Positions 25,389 through 34,924 of a stretch of DNA of 64,000 nucleotides are shown here, one piece after another (position 1 is the first letter of the stretch; every line of letters begins with the position of its first letter). Below the pieces are notes generated by a model, which worked only from the letters and a program-made list of their open reading frames with translations, was not told the origin of the DNA and ran no database searches. The stretch spans positions 124,001 to 188,000 of the forward strand of contig NZ_QHCS01000007.1 of assembly GCF_003545875.1 (NCBI RefSeq). The letters are read 5' to 3'. The position numbers and the translations under genes were made by a program. Source of the stretch: Leptospira stimsonii. GTDB taxonomy: Bacteria > Spirochaetota > Leptospiria > Leptospirales > Leptospiraceae.

Positions 25389-26233
25389 AAGGTCTCCTAT
25401 TTCCTAAAAAGTTCCGACAAAGGCCGGATTTGTCCAGGTTCTTAAAGAGGAAAGGATTCTCAAATAAAATCCAAGACATTCTTCATCTAAAATCGTTGAG
25501 CGAATGAGACAGAGGTGTCTCTTTTTTGAGAAAGGGTTGGGAAATTCGGGGGAGTTCCCGCATTCAAAAATGGGAAAAGGTTAGGATCGGAATCGAAGGC
25601 TCCTAAAAGAAGGAGTTCCTACTTTTTAAGAAAGTCTACGAATCATCGAACGTGGATTTAAAGTCTTTTCAAAACGTGTTCTATTTTTTAAATGTGGGAA
25701 TTTTTTCTCTTTCAGTGTTGCGTTTGTCTTCAGTCGTAAAGGGATATTCGCAATCGCTCCTAGGGAATTTTGTATTTTGTTCCCTCTTTACACTTTAAAA
25801 AAGGTTTCATCGGTTGAAAAAGCGGGAGTTCCCACATTCCAGGTTTTCAAGACAAGATTCGATTCTTCTAAATCCTCATTGGAGTTCCCACATCCCAGGT
25901 TTTCAGGACAAGATTCGATTCTTCTAAATTCTCATTGGAGTTCCCACATTCCAGGTTTTCAGGACAAGATTCGATTCTTCTAAATTCTCATTGGAGTTCC
26001 CACATTCCAGGTTTTCAGGACAAGATTCGATTCTTCTAAAAGAAATTCACGAGCCGGAGATTCTCTGATTCAAATGGGAACAATGGAGAAGAATGAAAGG
26101 AGACCCACAAGGATCGAATTCTTTGGATGGACAAAGAGAAGCAAACCAGGATCCTTTTGCCGTAAAATGTTCGAATCGCTCTTACGACAAGACGATCCAT
26201 TCGTAAAGAGAGCCCACAAAAAAGGAGAAAACT
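25389..26233. other. 845-base intergenic region with tandem repeats
   Basis: No supported gene; open frames here are short and lack protein-like composition. The region carries the lon upstream sequence, scattered copies of the GGAGTTCCCRC-type motif (about 25551 and 25612), the four-unit 56-bp repeat array (25825-26040), and the ribosome site AAAGGAG ahead of the VOC gene. Confidence 0.7.
25825..26040. repeat. Tandem array, 56-bp unit, nearly four copies
   Basis: Units start at 25825, 25881, 25937 and 25993, exactly 56 bases apart. Each begins GGAGTTCCCACATTCCAGG and continues with TTTTCAGGACAAGATTCGA, then TTCTTCTAAATTCTCATT. Units 3 and 4 look identical over the shared part; units 1 and 2 differ at a few positions. 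The last copy stops after 48 bases. This has the form of a VNTR whose copy number could vary between strains. Confidence 0.95.
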
Positions 26234-26746
26234 ATGGCGACTGCAAAGAAGAAAACAAGTTCAAAAAAGCCAAAAACCGGCGGTACAAAAATCGAGTTCG
26301 TGAGCGCTCCGTCTCACACAATCACACCGTTTCTCATGTTCAACGCGAATACCGAAGAAGCCGCGAAATTCTATGTTTCGATCTTTAAGAAATCCAAAAT
26401 CATCCAGGCGAGTCCGATGCGCGCGGAATTCATCCTGAACGGCCAAAAATTTTACGCTTACAATGGAGGGCCTGAATTTCAGTTCAATTGGGGTGTCTCC
26501 TTCATGATCAGCCTAGAGACGCAAAAAGAAGTCGATTATTATTGGAACGCACTTCTCGCAGACGGAGGTAAAGAAAGTATGTGCGGTTGGCTTCAAGACA
26601 AATACGGCTTATGGTGGCAAGTGACTCCAAAAATTCTCATCCAACTCATTTCTCATAAAGATCCGTCGAAGGCGGAACGAGCTATGCAAGCGATGTTGAA
26701 AATGCAGAAAATTGATATAGCGGCGCTCCAGCTTGCAGTTCGTTAA
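26234..26746 (+). CDS. VOC-superfamily (PhnB/3-demethylubiquinone-like) protein
   Basis: 170 residues. After a lysine-rich N-terminal leader (ATAKKKTSSKKPK) comes a single PhnB-like vicinal-oxygen-chelate domain: TPFLMFNANTEEAAKFYVSIFKKSKI, FILNGQKFYAYNGGPEFQFN, then MCGWLQDKYGLWWQVTP. Between IFKKSKI and the FILNGQ strand the usual loop of about 15-20 residues is missing, so the protein is shorter there than its relatives. Catalytic activity is not established for this subgroup. Ribosome site AAAGGAG precedes the ATG. Confidence 0.88.
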   Translation: MATAKKKTSSKKPKTGGTKIEFVSAPSHTITPFLMFNANTEEAAKFYVSIFKKSKIIQASPMRAEFILNGQKFYAYNGGPEFQFNWGVSFMISLETQKEVDYYWNALLADGGKESMCGWLQDKYGLWWQVTPKILIQLISHKDPSKAERAMQAMLKMQKIDIAALQLAVR

Positions 26747-27079
26747 TGCGACTTCAGTTTCTTGCCCCGAACAAACGTTTTCCAATAAAGAATCTGCAAA
26801 CAAATTCAGGTTCTTCGAAGAATTGGACGGAAGTTCATTCTTAAGAAACGAATCAAGTGCCTTGAAACGATATGCGAAGGATTTCTTCATCTTTGAGTTA
26901 AGAAATCCTTGCATTGAAACGATTTAAGAATGAAAGAGAATCGTTTCGGAATGAATCAACAAAAGAACCAAGACTCTCCTCTTTTGTTTTTCTCGGTATC
27001 GGTTGACTTTCCTTCCCGCCTACTTTATACTTGGCCAGTCAAAAAAATAAGAACGAGTGAAGGAATAGGAGTTCAAAAG
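26747..27079. other. 333-base intergenic region
   Basis: Open frames on both strands are short and unconvincing. The ribosome site AGGAG at 27067-27071 serves the lipoprotein gene at 27080. No structure noted. Confidence 0.5.
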
Positions 27080-28528
27080 ATGAATCAAAAGATTCTATGG
27101 ACCATGGCAATTTGTCTTGTTTTCACTTCCGGTGCATGCAAGAATAACGACGATAAGGATGAAGATAAGAAAATCTTAGGTTTGGTTGTAGCAAACTTTC
27201 TCTACAACCCTTACGAAAAGATCACACCGACTGCGGGAACGATTACGGTTTCCGGCGCCAGTTATACGAACCGAGCCTTCAATCCTTCTTGCACGGGAGC
27301 CGAAGGAAACACAACGTTCTCTTTATATAGAAAAAAAGTAATGGCCTCGAATAAGAAGCTCCTCATCAACTTTATGGGTGGAGGGGCATGTTGGAGCGGA
27401 TACAATTGTTTCGGTACCAATACCACGACTTACTTCAATTCTCTCAATGCGGTACCGGATCTCTTCGTAAAGGTTGCATTCCAGGGAGTGATGAACTCCG
27501 GAAACGCGTCCAATCCCTTCAAAGATTACGACGTCGTTTTCATCCCGTATTGTACGGGAGATTTGCATTTCGGCTCTAAAGATATGACTTACACGAATCC
27601 GAATAACGGCACCGCTACGGTGGTCAAACACCGGGGATACGATAACGTCCTAGCTACGTTAAAATTTATTCAGACCGAATATCCAGGAGTGGAGAATGTC
27701 TTCGTGACCGGTCAGAGCGCGGGAGGATACGGTGCGCTCCTAAATTACCCGATCGTAAGAGAAACGGTAAGAGGTCTCAACGCATCAGTAAAAGTGAATA
27801 TGCTCGCCGACGCATCCAACGGAATCGTCCCCGCGGGATTCTTCGCAAACCTAAGCACACAATGGGGAGCCGATCCGAATATCCCGACATGGGTAACAGG
27901 AATCGCGGCGAATTATCTCACGGCGGGAGGTCCATCCATCCAGGATTTTTTCACGAAAGTTTCCACGTTCTATGCGACGGACAAGACAGGACAGTATGCG
28001 GCCTTGTTTGACGGGAATCAGAGGTTCTTCTATAAGGTGATGAACATCATCAACGCGGCGCCGACCTACTCGGATGCAAAGACGACGGATCCATATGATT
28101 CTTCCAAAACCTACTCGGCGTTATTCGGAGATTCGGACGGAAGTTCGGTTCCGGACGGAACTCCGGCTTCGACGGATGGAGCGACCTGCGGTTGGTCACA
28201 ACAAGCAGTCACATCGATGAACGGTATCTCCGGAGGTGCGACCAACTATTCCTACTATATCGCTCCCGGTGACGTTCATACGATCACGACTTCGGAAGAC
28301 ATGTATGGAGTGAGCGCGGGAGGAACCAATTTTGTAACCTGGCTTACTACCCTTGCCTCAGGAATCAAACCTGGAAATGCGAAATGTTCGAATAACGGAG
28401 GCAATTGTGTAAACTCCAACTTCAACAAAAGTAGAATCAATGTCGCACTCGGAGTGGCGACTTCGGATCAATCCTACGGAAACGCAAAAGATCTCCTTAC
28501 AACTTGTGGAACGATCACTGGTCTCTAA
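27080..28528 (+). CDS. Pectin-acetylesterase/Notum-family hydrolase lipoprotein
   Basis: 482 residues from the ATG at 27080, chosen because it gives an AGGAG ribosome site and a signal peptide ending TSGAC (lipobox). The hydrolase part shows the pectinacetylesterase pattern: FMGGGACWSGYNC (oxyanion-hole region), FIPYCTGDLHFG, the nucleophile VTGQSAGGYGALL (Ser213) and GDVHTIT (His400). Several Cys residues suggest disulfides. Plant relatives remove acetyl groups from pectin; animal Notum removes palmitoleate from Wnt. The leptospiral substrate is unknown, but an O-acyl ester on a surface or host polymer is plausible. A strong bidirectional terminator follows. Confidence 0.87.
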   Translation: MNQKILWTMAICLVFTSGACKNNDDKDEDKKILGLVVANFLYNPYEKITPTAGTITVSGASYTNRAFNPSCTGAEGNTTFSLYRKKVMASNKKLLINFMGGGACWSGYNCFGTNTTTYFNSLNAVPDLFVKVAFQGVMNSGNASNPFKDYDVVFIPYCTGDLHFGSKDMTYTNPNNGTATVVKHRGYDNVLATLKFIQTEYPGVENVFVTGQSAGGYGALLNYPIVRETVRGLNASVKVNMLADASNGIVPAGFFANLSTQWGADPNIPTWVTGIAANYLTAGGPSIQDFFTKVSTFYATDKTGQYAALFDGNQRFFYKVMNIINAAPTYSDAKTTDPYDSSKTYSALFGDSDGSSVPDGTPASTDGATCGWSQQAVTSMNGISGGATNYSYYIAPGDVHTITTSEDMYGVSAGGTNFVTWLTTLASGIKPGNAKCSNNGGNCVNSNFNKSRINVALGVATSDQSYGNAKDLLTTCGTITGL

Positions 28529-28530
28529 AT

Positions 28531-28576
28531 AAAAAAATCCGCGCGAATCGAAGAGATCGGCGCGGATTTCTTTTTT
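28531..28576. terminator. Strong bidirectional rho-independent terminator
   Basis: AAATCCGCGC (28535-28544) pairs perfectly with GCGCGGATTT (28560-28569). A T-run follows on the plus strand (CTTTTTT) and the minus strand reads GGATTTTTTTATTT. It separates the convergent esterase gene and the broken lipoprotein gene. Confidence 0.9.
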
Positions 28577-28596
28577 CAATTTCGAAAAACGAAAAA

Positions 28597-29116
28597 TCAG
28601 TTCAGCGCTACCGTTAGACGAGCGGCATTGGTGGAAATGGAAGCCCTCACGCCCTGACAGGAATAGGGAGACGAGGAAGCGATTCCGTTCACGGTAATCG
28701 TATATTGACTGTTAGCCGAAGCGTTGATGTCTAAAGTTGCGCCGGTTGCGGAACTTGTAAGAATCAAAGTGTTTCCCGGATCTTTTACGGTGATCGAAAA
28801 ATCAGAGAAGTTCGAGTTACACTTACTGGAACTGTGAGTTTGAGATCCGTTGAAAGCTGTAAGTTTAAAACTTCCCGCTTGTGCGAATGTCAAAGTGGGA
28901 GTTCCGTTTTGATCGGCACAAATGGCAATACTTTGACCGACCGGAACGTTGATGTTCGTCGGGCTCAAACTAAAACGGGTTGCGCCGTTACAAGGATTGA
29001 GGAGAATGCTGGCAAAGATGAGATTCTGAAAAAGTTCGTCGGATTTTTCTTCCTCCGTCTGTTTCGGCGAGAAGGATCAAAAGACTCAAGAATAAATTTC
29101 TAAAAATTTTAAGAAT
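28597..29116 (-). pseudogene. Frameshifted lipoprotein gene
   Basis: The 3' frame (minus strand, read down to 28597) encodes an Ig-like beta-rich domain (begins SPTNINVPVGQSIAIC). It stays open upstream through EEEKSDELFQNLIFASILLN, a leader typical of leptospiral lipoproteins, but has no ATG and meets a TGA. A signal-peptide-like segment, LKIFRNLFLSLLILLA, lies just upstream in another frame with an AAGGAGG ribosome site (29127-29133), starting at an ATT (29116) instead of ATG. The expected lipobox Cys is missing at the junction (about 29055). The simplest reading is a small deletion at the lipobox plus loss of the start codon, leaving a pseudogene. Related in style to the Ig-like lipoprotein at 29446. 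Confidence 0.65.
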
Positions 29117-29445
29117 CCCGAACGAACCTCCTTGAAACGAATTGAATGATTTACCGGATGAATTTCCTTCATTTCTATTTTCCAAAAAGTATGTTTAACA
29201 TCTGTTATTTTGAACCGGACTAAGTTCGGTCAGAACCCGCAAAGAAAAATTCGAATTTCAGAAAGAAAGAAAACCAAAATTAAGGATTTGGAATATGAAT
29301 TAGGGCGGCGGACGGGCTCTCCGCTTCAGTCAATTTATTGAACGTCGACCAAAAAAAGGAAAATCGTATGATATGCAATAAATTGACTCCGCATCGATCC
29401 CTGCCGCAGGTCTTTTTAGATGGAATCTATACTAGTTTAAGAGAA
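29117..29445. other. 329-base intergenic region
   Basis: No supported gene. It includes the ribosome site of the broken lipoprotein gene and one copy of the motif ATCGATCCCTGCCGC (29393-29407), repeated at 30308-30322. Confidence 0.5.
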
Positions 29446-30051
29446 TTAATACCCGCACTCAGAAGCCGCCTTACACGATGAAAGTGTATTGTAGCAAAAT
29501 GTTGAATTCGTACAACTGAATGGGAGACTTGGATTCCCGCATCCACCGCCAGCACCTACATTGCTACAGGTGAGCGATCCTGCCGCGAAAATATTAACAG
29601 TTGTTGACCCCGTGATCGTATAAGGGGTTGAATTATTTGGTGTAATCGTAACGGCATAATTAACCGTAAACGCACCCTGCGCAGTAGGGGTACCAACGAT
29701 TGAGCCGCTAAAGGAATCAGACCGAGCTGAAAAAGTTAAACCAGCTGGCAGTGCGGAGGTTGCCGTGAAATTGCTAAACTTGCAATTCTTATTAGCAGTG
29801 ATTGTGGAATCGTTAGTTAATCCAGGAGCTGTATAATAAATTCTCGAAGAATTTATCGCGGTTCCAACCTGCCCATTTAACGAGGCAGAAACCAGAGAAA
29901 TATTTGCCGGACATTGTTGTGCGATTTGAGACTGATACAATTCGAGTAATTGAATTAATATAGGAGTAGTATCATCTTCTTTTTTCTTTCCATCATCACA
30001 AGAGCCGAGAGCCAAAGATAAAAGTAAAAACAATAGAAAAGTTTTTTTCAC
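29446..30051 (-). CDS. Ig-like (putative He_PIG-type) lipoprotein
   Basis: 201 residues from the GTG at 30051, which has AAGGA seven bases upstream; the in-frame ATG at 30087 would only lengthen the leader. Signal peptide KKTFLLFLLLSLALGSC with a clear lipobox, then a polar linker (DDGKKKEDDTT) and one Ig-like domain with PAGLTFSARSDSFSGSIVGT and PTAQGAFTVNYAVT, typical of He_PIG/cadherin-like folds. The end is Cys-rich (eight Cys in the last 45 residues), suggesting disulfides. Likely surface or periplasmic; function unknown. Confidence 0.82.
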   Translation of the reverse strand: MKKTFLLFLLLSLALGSCDDGKKKEDDTTPILIQLLELYQSQIAQQCPANISLVSASLNGQVGTAINSSRIYYTAPGLTNDSTITANKNCKFSNFTATSALPAGLTFSARSDSFSGSIVGTPTAQGAFTVNYAVTITPNNSTPYTITGSTTVNIFAAGSLTCSNVGAGGGCGNPSLPFSCTNSTFCYNTLSSCKAASECGY

Positions 30052-30334
30052 CGTAAGATCCTTATTTGAAATCGTATTATTTATCATTTCTATTCCTTTG
30101 CACCGGAAAGACGGTCTTCCAAAGATGAAAAAAAGTAGAAATTATTTTTTATAAAGGAAATCGTCTAACGGATCCAATGTGATAACCGTTCAAAAAAGGA
30201 ACAGGAGTCTAAAATCCATTTGAAGGATCGAAATAAGAATTGTAAGAACGCAGGAAAAGTTCAATCTGAAGAAAGGACGTAAGCTTGAAACTTAAAATAG
30301 ATTCTATATCGATCCCTGCCGCGTCGAAAAAAGA

Positions 30335-31807
30335 TTAGATATCTTTGATAATCACGTCCATCAAACGGATAAAAATTTTACGGATATCGTCTCTCGCTTC
30401 TTCGGAAGGAAGAACCTTGTGATTCCAGATTTTAAGTCCGAAACGGATGAAAAAATTATCCAAAAATTCGGATTCGACGTGGGTTTTCAGAAGGGTTTTT
30501 CCCGAATCCCGATTCCAGGAAAGAGCGACTTTGGTTCCCTTATCTCCGTTCGCGTGAACGAGGGTTTCCGTAAATTCGTGGATAATCGATTCCAAGTTTC
30601 CGGGAATGACTAAATTGATCGCCCAGGCAGGAATCACGTAAGAAAAACCGCCCGAAACTTCGAACTTTTCGATCTTCGTGATTTTAAAGGAAAGGGAAGC
30701 GCTATCGGGATGATTTACTAAAAGACCCGAAAGAAGAATCTCAGGATTTTCGAGTAAAAGTCCGTAGAGATTCGCTTCCAGGGAAACCCGAACCAGAAAC
30801 GGAAAATGGTTCAAAGACGAGATCGAAAAGGAATCGTCAGGAAATAAATTTCCTTTCGAATCATACGGAAGAATCTTTCCGTGTTTCGTGATAAATTTAA
30901 ACGATACATCCGGTGTTTTCGAATTGAGACGAATTTCTGCCAAGGATTTTCCTTTCGGATTCTCCAATTTGATGTTTACCCAGCCCAGATATTTAATGGA
31001 ATCGAGATAATCGCCTAACTCCTCATAATCGTCCGAAACATTTCTCGAGACGAAGCCCTTAAAATGAAACTTCGTGATCGAACCTTCCCCGCTTGTTTTG
31101 TCTTCGCTCAAAACCAAAAGCGATTCCAAACCGAAATAGTAGTTTAAGAATTTCGCCAGATCCGGAAAGGATTTGGACAAGTCGTTTAACACTTTTCGAG
31201 CTTCCGGATGATTCACTTTTTTGAATATAAGAGTCGCCGGTGCATCGATCTGTTTCACATTCTGGGGATCCAAAAACTTGAGTGAGGATTCCATCGCCAT
31301 CAAGGCGTGTTTATGCGTAAAAGGACCTAAGTGAGTCATCAGATCCAAGTTACCGGAATAGGAAGTCCCGCTATAAAGCGGTTTCGGATTGTGTCTCAAA
31401 TCGAATTCTGCGCTAAAATCTCCGAAGGAAGGAACCGAAATCGTTTTCATCCTTTTATCCTCAAGGCTTACCTTATAACCTTCCGGCGAAAATTTTCCCT
31501 TATAACTTACCCAATGAGTGCCGTCCTCTTCCTTCTGAAGAAATTCCGAATTATAGAGTTTCTTCAACTCGAACTTCTCCAAAGACGCCTCGATATAATT
31601 ATGAAATTCTAATGCTCTTCCGTCATACTGAACCTTCTTAGCGACTCCTCTTAAAAACCCGAGAAACTGTTTTGAAATTTCTCTTCCATCCGGCCCGATC
31701 GAATGTGGAATATCCTTCAAGGAGAATGCACCTAAGACGGGCAATACGAGAAGGACGGAAATAAGAGCCGAACCGGGAAGAGCGAGTTTCCGAATCAGAG
31801 TTTTCAC
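30335..31807 (-). CDS. Conserved hypothetical exported protein
   Basis: 490 residues. Residues 1-27 form a signal peptide (RKLALPGSALISVLLVLPVLGAF). The mature protein is soluble-looking, with alternating beta-strand patterns and many lysines, and no motif I recognise. It is too polar to be an obvious porin. Stand-alone gene with a roughly 310-base upstream region. Likely periplasmic or outer-membrane associated; function unknown. Confidence 0.75.
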   Translation of the reverse strand: MKTLIRKLALPGSALISVLLVLPVLGAFSLKDIPHSIGPDGREISKQFLGFLRGVAKKVQYDGRALEFHNYIEASLEKFELKKLYNSEFLQKEEDGTHWVSYKGKFSPEGYKVSLEDKRMKTISVPSFGDFSAEFDLRHNPKPLYSGTSYSGNLDLMTHLGPFTHKHALMAMESSLKFLDPQNVKQIDAPATLIFKKVNHPEARKVLNDLSKSFPDLAKFLNYYFGLESLLVLSEDKTSGEGSITKFHFKGFVSRNVSDDYEELGDYLDSIKYLGWVNIKLENPKGKSLAEIRLNSKTPDVSFKFITKHGKILPYDSKGNLFPDDSFSISSLNHFPFLVRVSLEANLYGLLLENPEILLSGLLVNHPDSASLSFKITKIEKFEVSGGFSYVIPAWAINLVIPGNLESIIHEFTETLVHANGDKGTKVALSWNRDSGKTLLKTHVESEFLDNFFIRFGLKIWNHKVLPSEEARDDIRKIFIRLMDVIIKDI

Positions 31808-32120
31808 AAAATCACCTTTAGATAACGAATGATATATATTAAGAAAGAATTCTCCTTACCCTAAATCCCAATTCTTAAAAAGCAAGATTTTTATAGCGAT
31901 CGCTACAGAAATGAACCATTCCCCTTACTTCCAGCAAAATAGGAGTTCCCACTTTCCTCGCAAAGAATTCACGATAAACAGACTCTCGCGGTTCGAAACA
32001 ATCCTAAAGGGAAAAAGGATGTGAATATCAGAAGAAATTCTCCTTTTTATTTGACTTTTATTTGTTATACTAGATTTATTATCCGTTATAACGAATTTAA
32101 TTCTTCGGAGGACAAAAACA
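31808..32120. other. 313-base intergenic region
   Basis: Divergent promoter region between the exported protein and the carbonic anhydrase gene. It has one AGGAGTTCCCACTTT copy of the dispersed motif near 31940 and A/T-rich sequence with TTGACT and TATACT/TATTAT boxes at imperfect spacing (32051-32085). A GGAGG ribosome site lies near 32107. Confidence 0.5.
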
Positions 32121-32704
32121 ATGTCTGGATTAGTACAAGAAGTGGAATCTGCAAATGCACAGTATTCCAAGGATTTTGGTGAAAAAGGAAACTTGGCGCT
32201 TCCACCGGCGAGAAGATTTGCCATTCTCACTTGTATGGATGCCCGTTTGGATCCGGCAAAATACGCCGGCCTCTCCGAGGGTGACGCTCACGTAATTCGA
32301 AACGCCGGCGGAAGGGATCCGACGACGCAATTCGCTCCCTTGTGATTTCCTACAAACTGTTGGGAACGAAAGAATGGTTCGTGATCCATCATACGAATTG
32401 CGGAATGGCTCTTTTCACGGACGTCATCATTCGTAATCTTCTCTCCAATAGCCTGGAAACCGCTCAACTTACGGACGCAGGATGGAAAGACGTGGGGAAA
32501 GGTCCCGGTTCCAAGGAAGCGGAATTTGTAGACTGGCTTACGTTTCCCGACGAATTCTCAAGCGTAATCGACGACGTAAAACGGATTCGAAATCATCCTC
32601 TGGTTCCTCAGGACATTCCAATCTACGGATACGTCTACGACGTCAAGACCGGAAAGCTGATTCCGGTAAAGGAAGCAATCGAAATCGGAAAGGTTGCCGC
32701 CTAA
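32121..32704 (+). pseudogene. Beta-class carbonic anhydrase, frameshifted
   Basis: The N-terminal frame (32121-32345) has the first zinc motif CMDARLDP and runs to IRNAGGR, then shifts and stops. The second frame (to 32704) resumes as SDDAIRSLVISYK and holds the other zinc motif HHTNCGM and the family ending IPIYGYVYDVKTGKL. Family proteins read N-A-G-G-R-A-S-D-D-A-I-R-S-L at the junction. The DNA is AGG GA TCC, so loss of one base (GCA to GA, at 32316-32317) restores everything. All zinc ligands (Cys, Asp, His, Cys) survive across the two halves. Intact enzyme would interconvert CO2 and bicarbonate. This is a recent single-base inactivation or a sequencing error. Confidence 0.88.
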
Positions 32705-32823
32705 CGCGGTATTGACGGAAACCCGACCCATTTTTAAAATTCGAATTCTCAAAATTTAAGAATGGGTCGGACTGATTGTTTTTTTATTAAACCGAACTCG
32801 ATTACGCGACGAAGAAACGATCC

Positions 32824-33858
32824 TTAACTCGGTTCAATGATAAATCGGATCGGATTCCCTTTTCTTTCATCCAAAGCCTCCAGACATTCATTCAAATCCT
32901 CTAATGGATGATGGGAAGTGATGGAATGTGTCAGATTGATCTTTCCTTTCAAATATAAATCGATCAACTCCGGGATCGCTCTTCTGTCCGAACCGTAGGA
33001 TCCGGAAACCGATATCATCTTTTCGATGAGTATAAACGGGATTTGAAATTTTAACGGTTGTCTTCCGATTCCAACGAGTACGATTCTTCCACCGGGATTC
33101 ATCGCCCGCAACGATTCTTCGACATTGGACATATAACCGGAAAAGTCCGCGAGAAGATCCACTCCCTGACTCACTTCTTTCAATGCCTTTCCCGGATTTC
33201 TCACTTCTTTGAGATTGATCACTTCGTCCGCGCCGTATTTCGCGGCGTTCTCGAGCGGTCCTTTGTCGACGTCGAGCGCGATCACTTTTCCATTCGTAAG
33301 TGCCCTTGCCACAGCGACCGCGTGAATTCCCAAACCGCCGCATCCGAAAATGGCAACCGTATCTCCGTCTACGATATTCCCCCGATATCGAATCGCGTGA
33401 TAGGGAGTGGAGACAGCATCCGCAAGAATCGCGCCTTGATCGAAGGGAATCGCATCCGGCAACGCATAAAGATAACGCTCCTCGACTACGTTGTATTCGG
33501 CGAAACTTCCATCCCGGTCAAAGCCGAATACCCCCAATTCTTTACAAAGATTTTCATGTCCCGCTTTGCAATAAGCGCAAACACCGCAGGAAGTTCCTGC
33601 CGCGATCACAACTCGGTCTCCTTTTTTAAAGCGACTTACATTCTCACCCACTTCTTCGATCACTCCGGAGGATTCATGACCCGGAACTCTCGGAAAGTGT
33701 TTGCACTTAAGCGTTCCATGCACGACGAGATGAACGTCGGAGCCGCAGATTCCGCACGCTTTGATTTTTACTTTTACTTGCCCCGGCCCCACGCTCGGGA
33801 CCACGATGTCTCGGATCTCTAAGTTTCGTTTTCCGGATTCTAAGATTGCGGCTTTCAT
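32824..33858 (-). CDS. Zinc-dependent medium-chain alcohol dehydrogenase
   Basis: 344 residues from the ATG at 33858, which has GGGAG eight bases upstream; the longer frame to 33885 lacks a site. The catalytic-zinc motif CGICGSDVH and GHESSGVI, the structural-zinc cluster CGVCAYCKAGHENLC, and the Rossmann motif VAIFGCGGLGIHAVAVARAL are all present. It belongs to the MDR superfamily and oxidises an alcohol with NAD(P)+; substrate not predictable. Stand-alone gene. Confidence 0.93.
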   Translation of the reverse strand: MKAAILESGKRNLEIRDIVVPSVGPGQVKVKIKACGICGSDVHLVVHGTLKCKHFPRVPGHESSGVIEEVGENVSRFKKGDRVVIAAGTSCGVCAYCKAGHENLCKELGVFGFDRDGSFAEYNVVEERYLYALPDAIPFDQGAILADAVSTPYHAIRYRGNIVDGDTVAIFGCGGLGIHAVAVARALTNGKVIALDVDKGPLENAAKYGADEVINLKEVRNPGKALKEVSQGVDLLADFSGYMSNVEESLRAMNPGGRIVLVGIGRQPLKFQIPFILIEKMISVSGSYGSDRRAIPELIDLYLKGKINLTHSITSHHPLEDLNECLEALDERKGNPIRFIIEPS

Positions 33859-34108
33859 AAAAAATTCTCCCTTGATAAAACGCAACGTAGATTAAGATCC
33901 CAAATCTCTCAGTCAAGGTGAATTGAAAAAGAATGAAAATTCTAATCCAAACGAAATCGAAGCCGTAGAAACGAACGTTTAGGAACTCTGAAATTTTCGG
34001 GCTTTTCTCACTTGAATCCATACCCTCGAATTTTTTCATGGAAGAAGAACGTTTTCTTTGTTCGTGGACTACGAAGGTAAGAATCTAAACTTCTTCCGGA
34101 GGAAAATA

Positions 34109-34699
<591 letters not shown>

Positions 34700-34891
34700 A
34701 AACAAAACTCTCTCTTTGTTTTCAAGCCTTCTCCACAACGAAACGGTTCGATTCTTTTCGACTCCGATTTCGATCGAAAATTCTAGTTAAATCCTGGGAA
34801 TCTACGTTCCTCTCAAGATTTATTCCCGGATCGACCCCTGCCCATCGAGTCCAAAGAGAAATAGTTTATTCATTTTATAGAATATTATTAG

Positions 34892-34907
34892 TATAGAATA
34901 TTCTATA
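34892..34907. repeat. AT-rich perfect palindrome
   Basis: TATAGAATATTCTATA is perfectly self-complementary and preceded by a second TATAGAATATT copy at 34876. It lies between convergent genes, so it may act in bidirectional termination. It shares its core with the hairpin at 10290-10317. Confidence 0.5.
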
Positions 34908-34924
34908 AACATAATTTTTTGAAA

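Noticed and set aside
25777..25983. 68-codon frame running through the 56-bp repeats
   Set aside because: Its periodic sequence only reflects the DNA repeat; 56 is not a multiple of three, so no protein repeat is maintained.
25825..26040. CRISPR array
   Set aside because: Repeats are contiguous 56-bp units without unique spacers and no cas genes are present.
32121..32704. Programmed frameshift in the carbonic anhydrase gene
   Set aside because: No slippery heptamer or downstream structure is evident; a one-base deletion explains the junction fully.
33058..33822. 254-codon plus-strand frame opposite the alcohol dehydrogenase
   Set aside because: Antisense shadow of a well-supported gene with all zinc motifs on the other strand.
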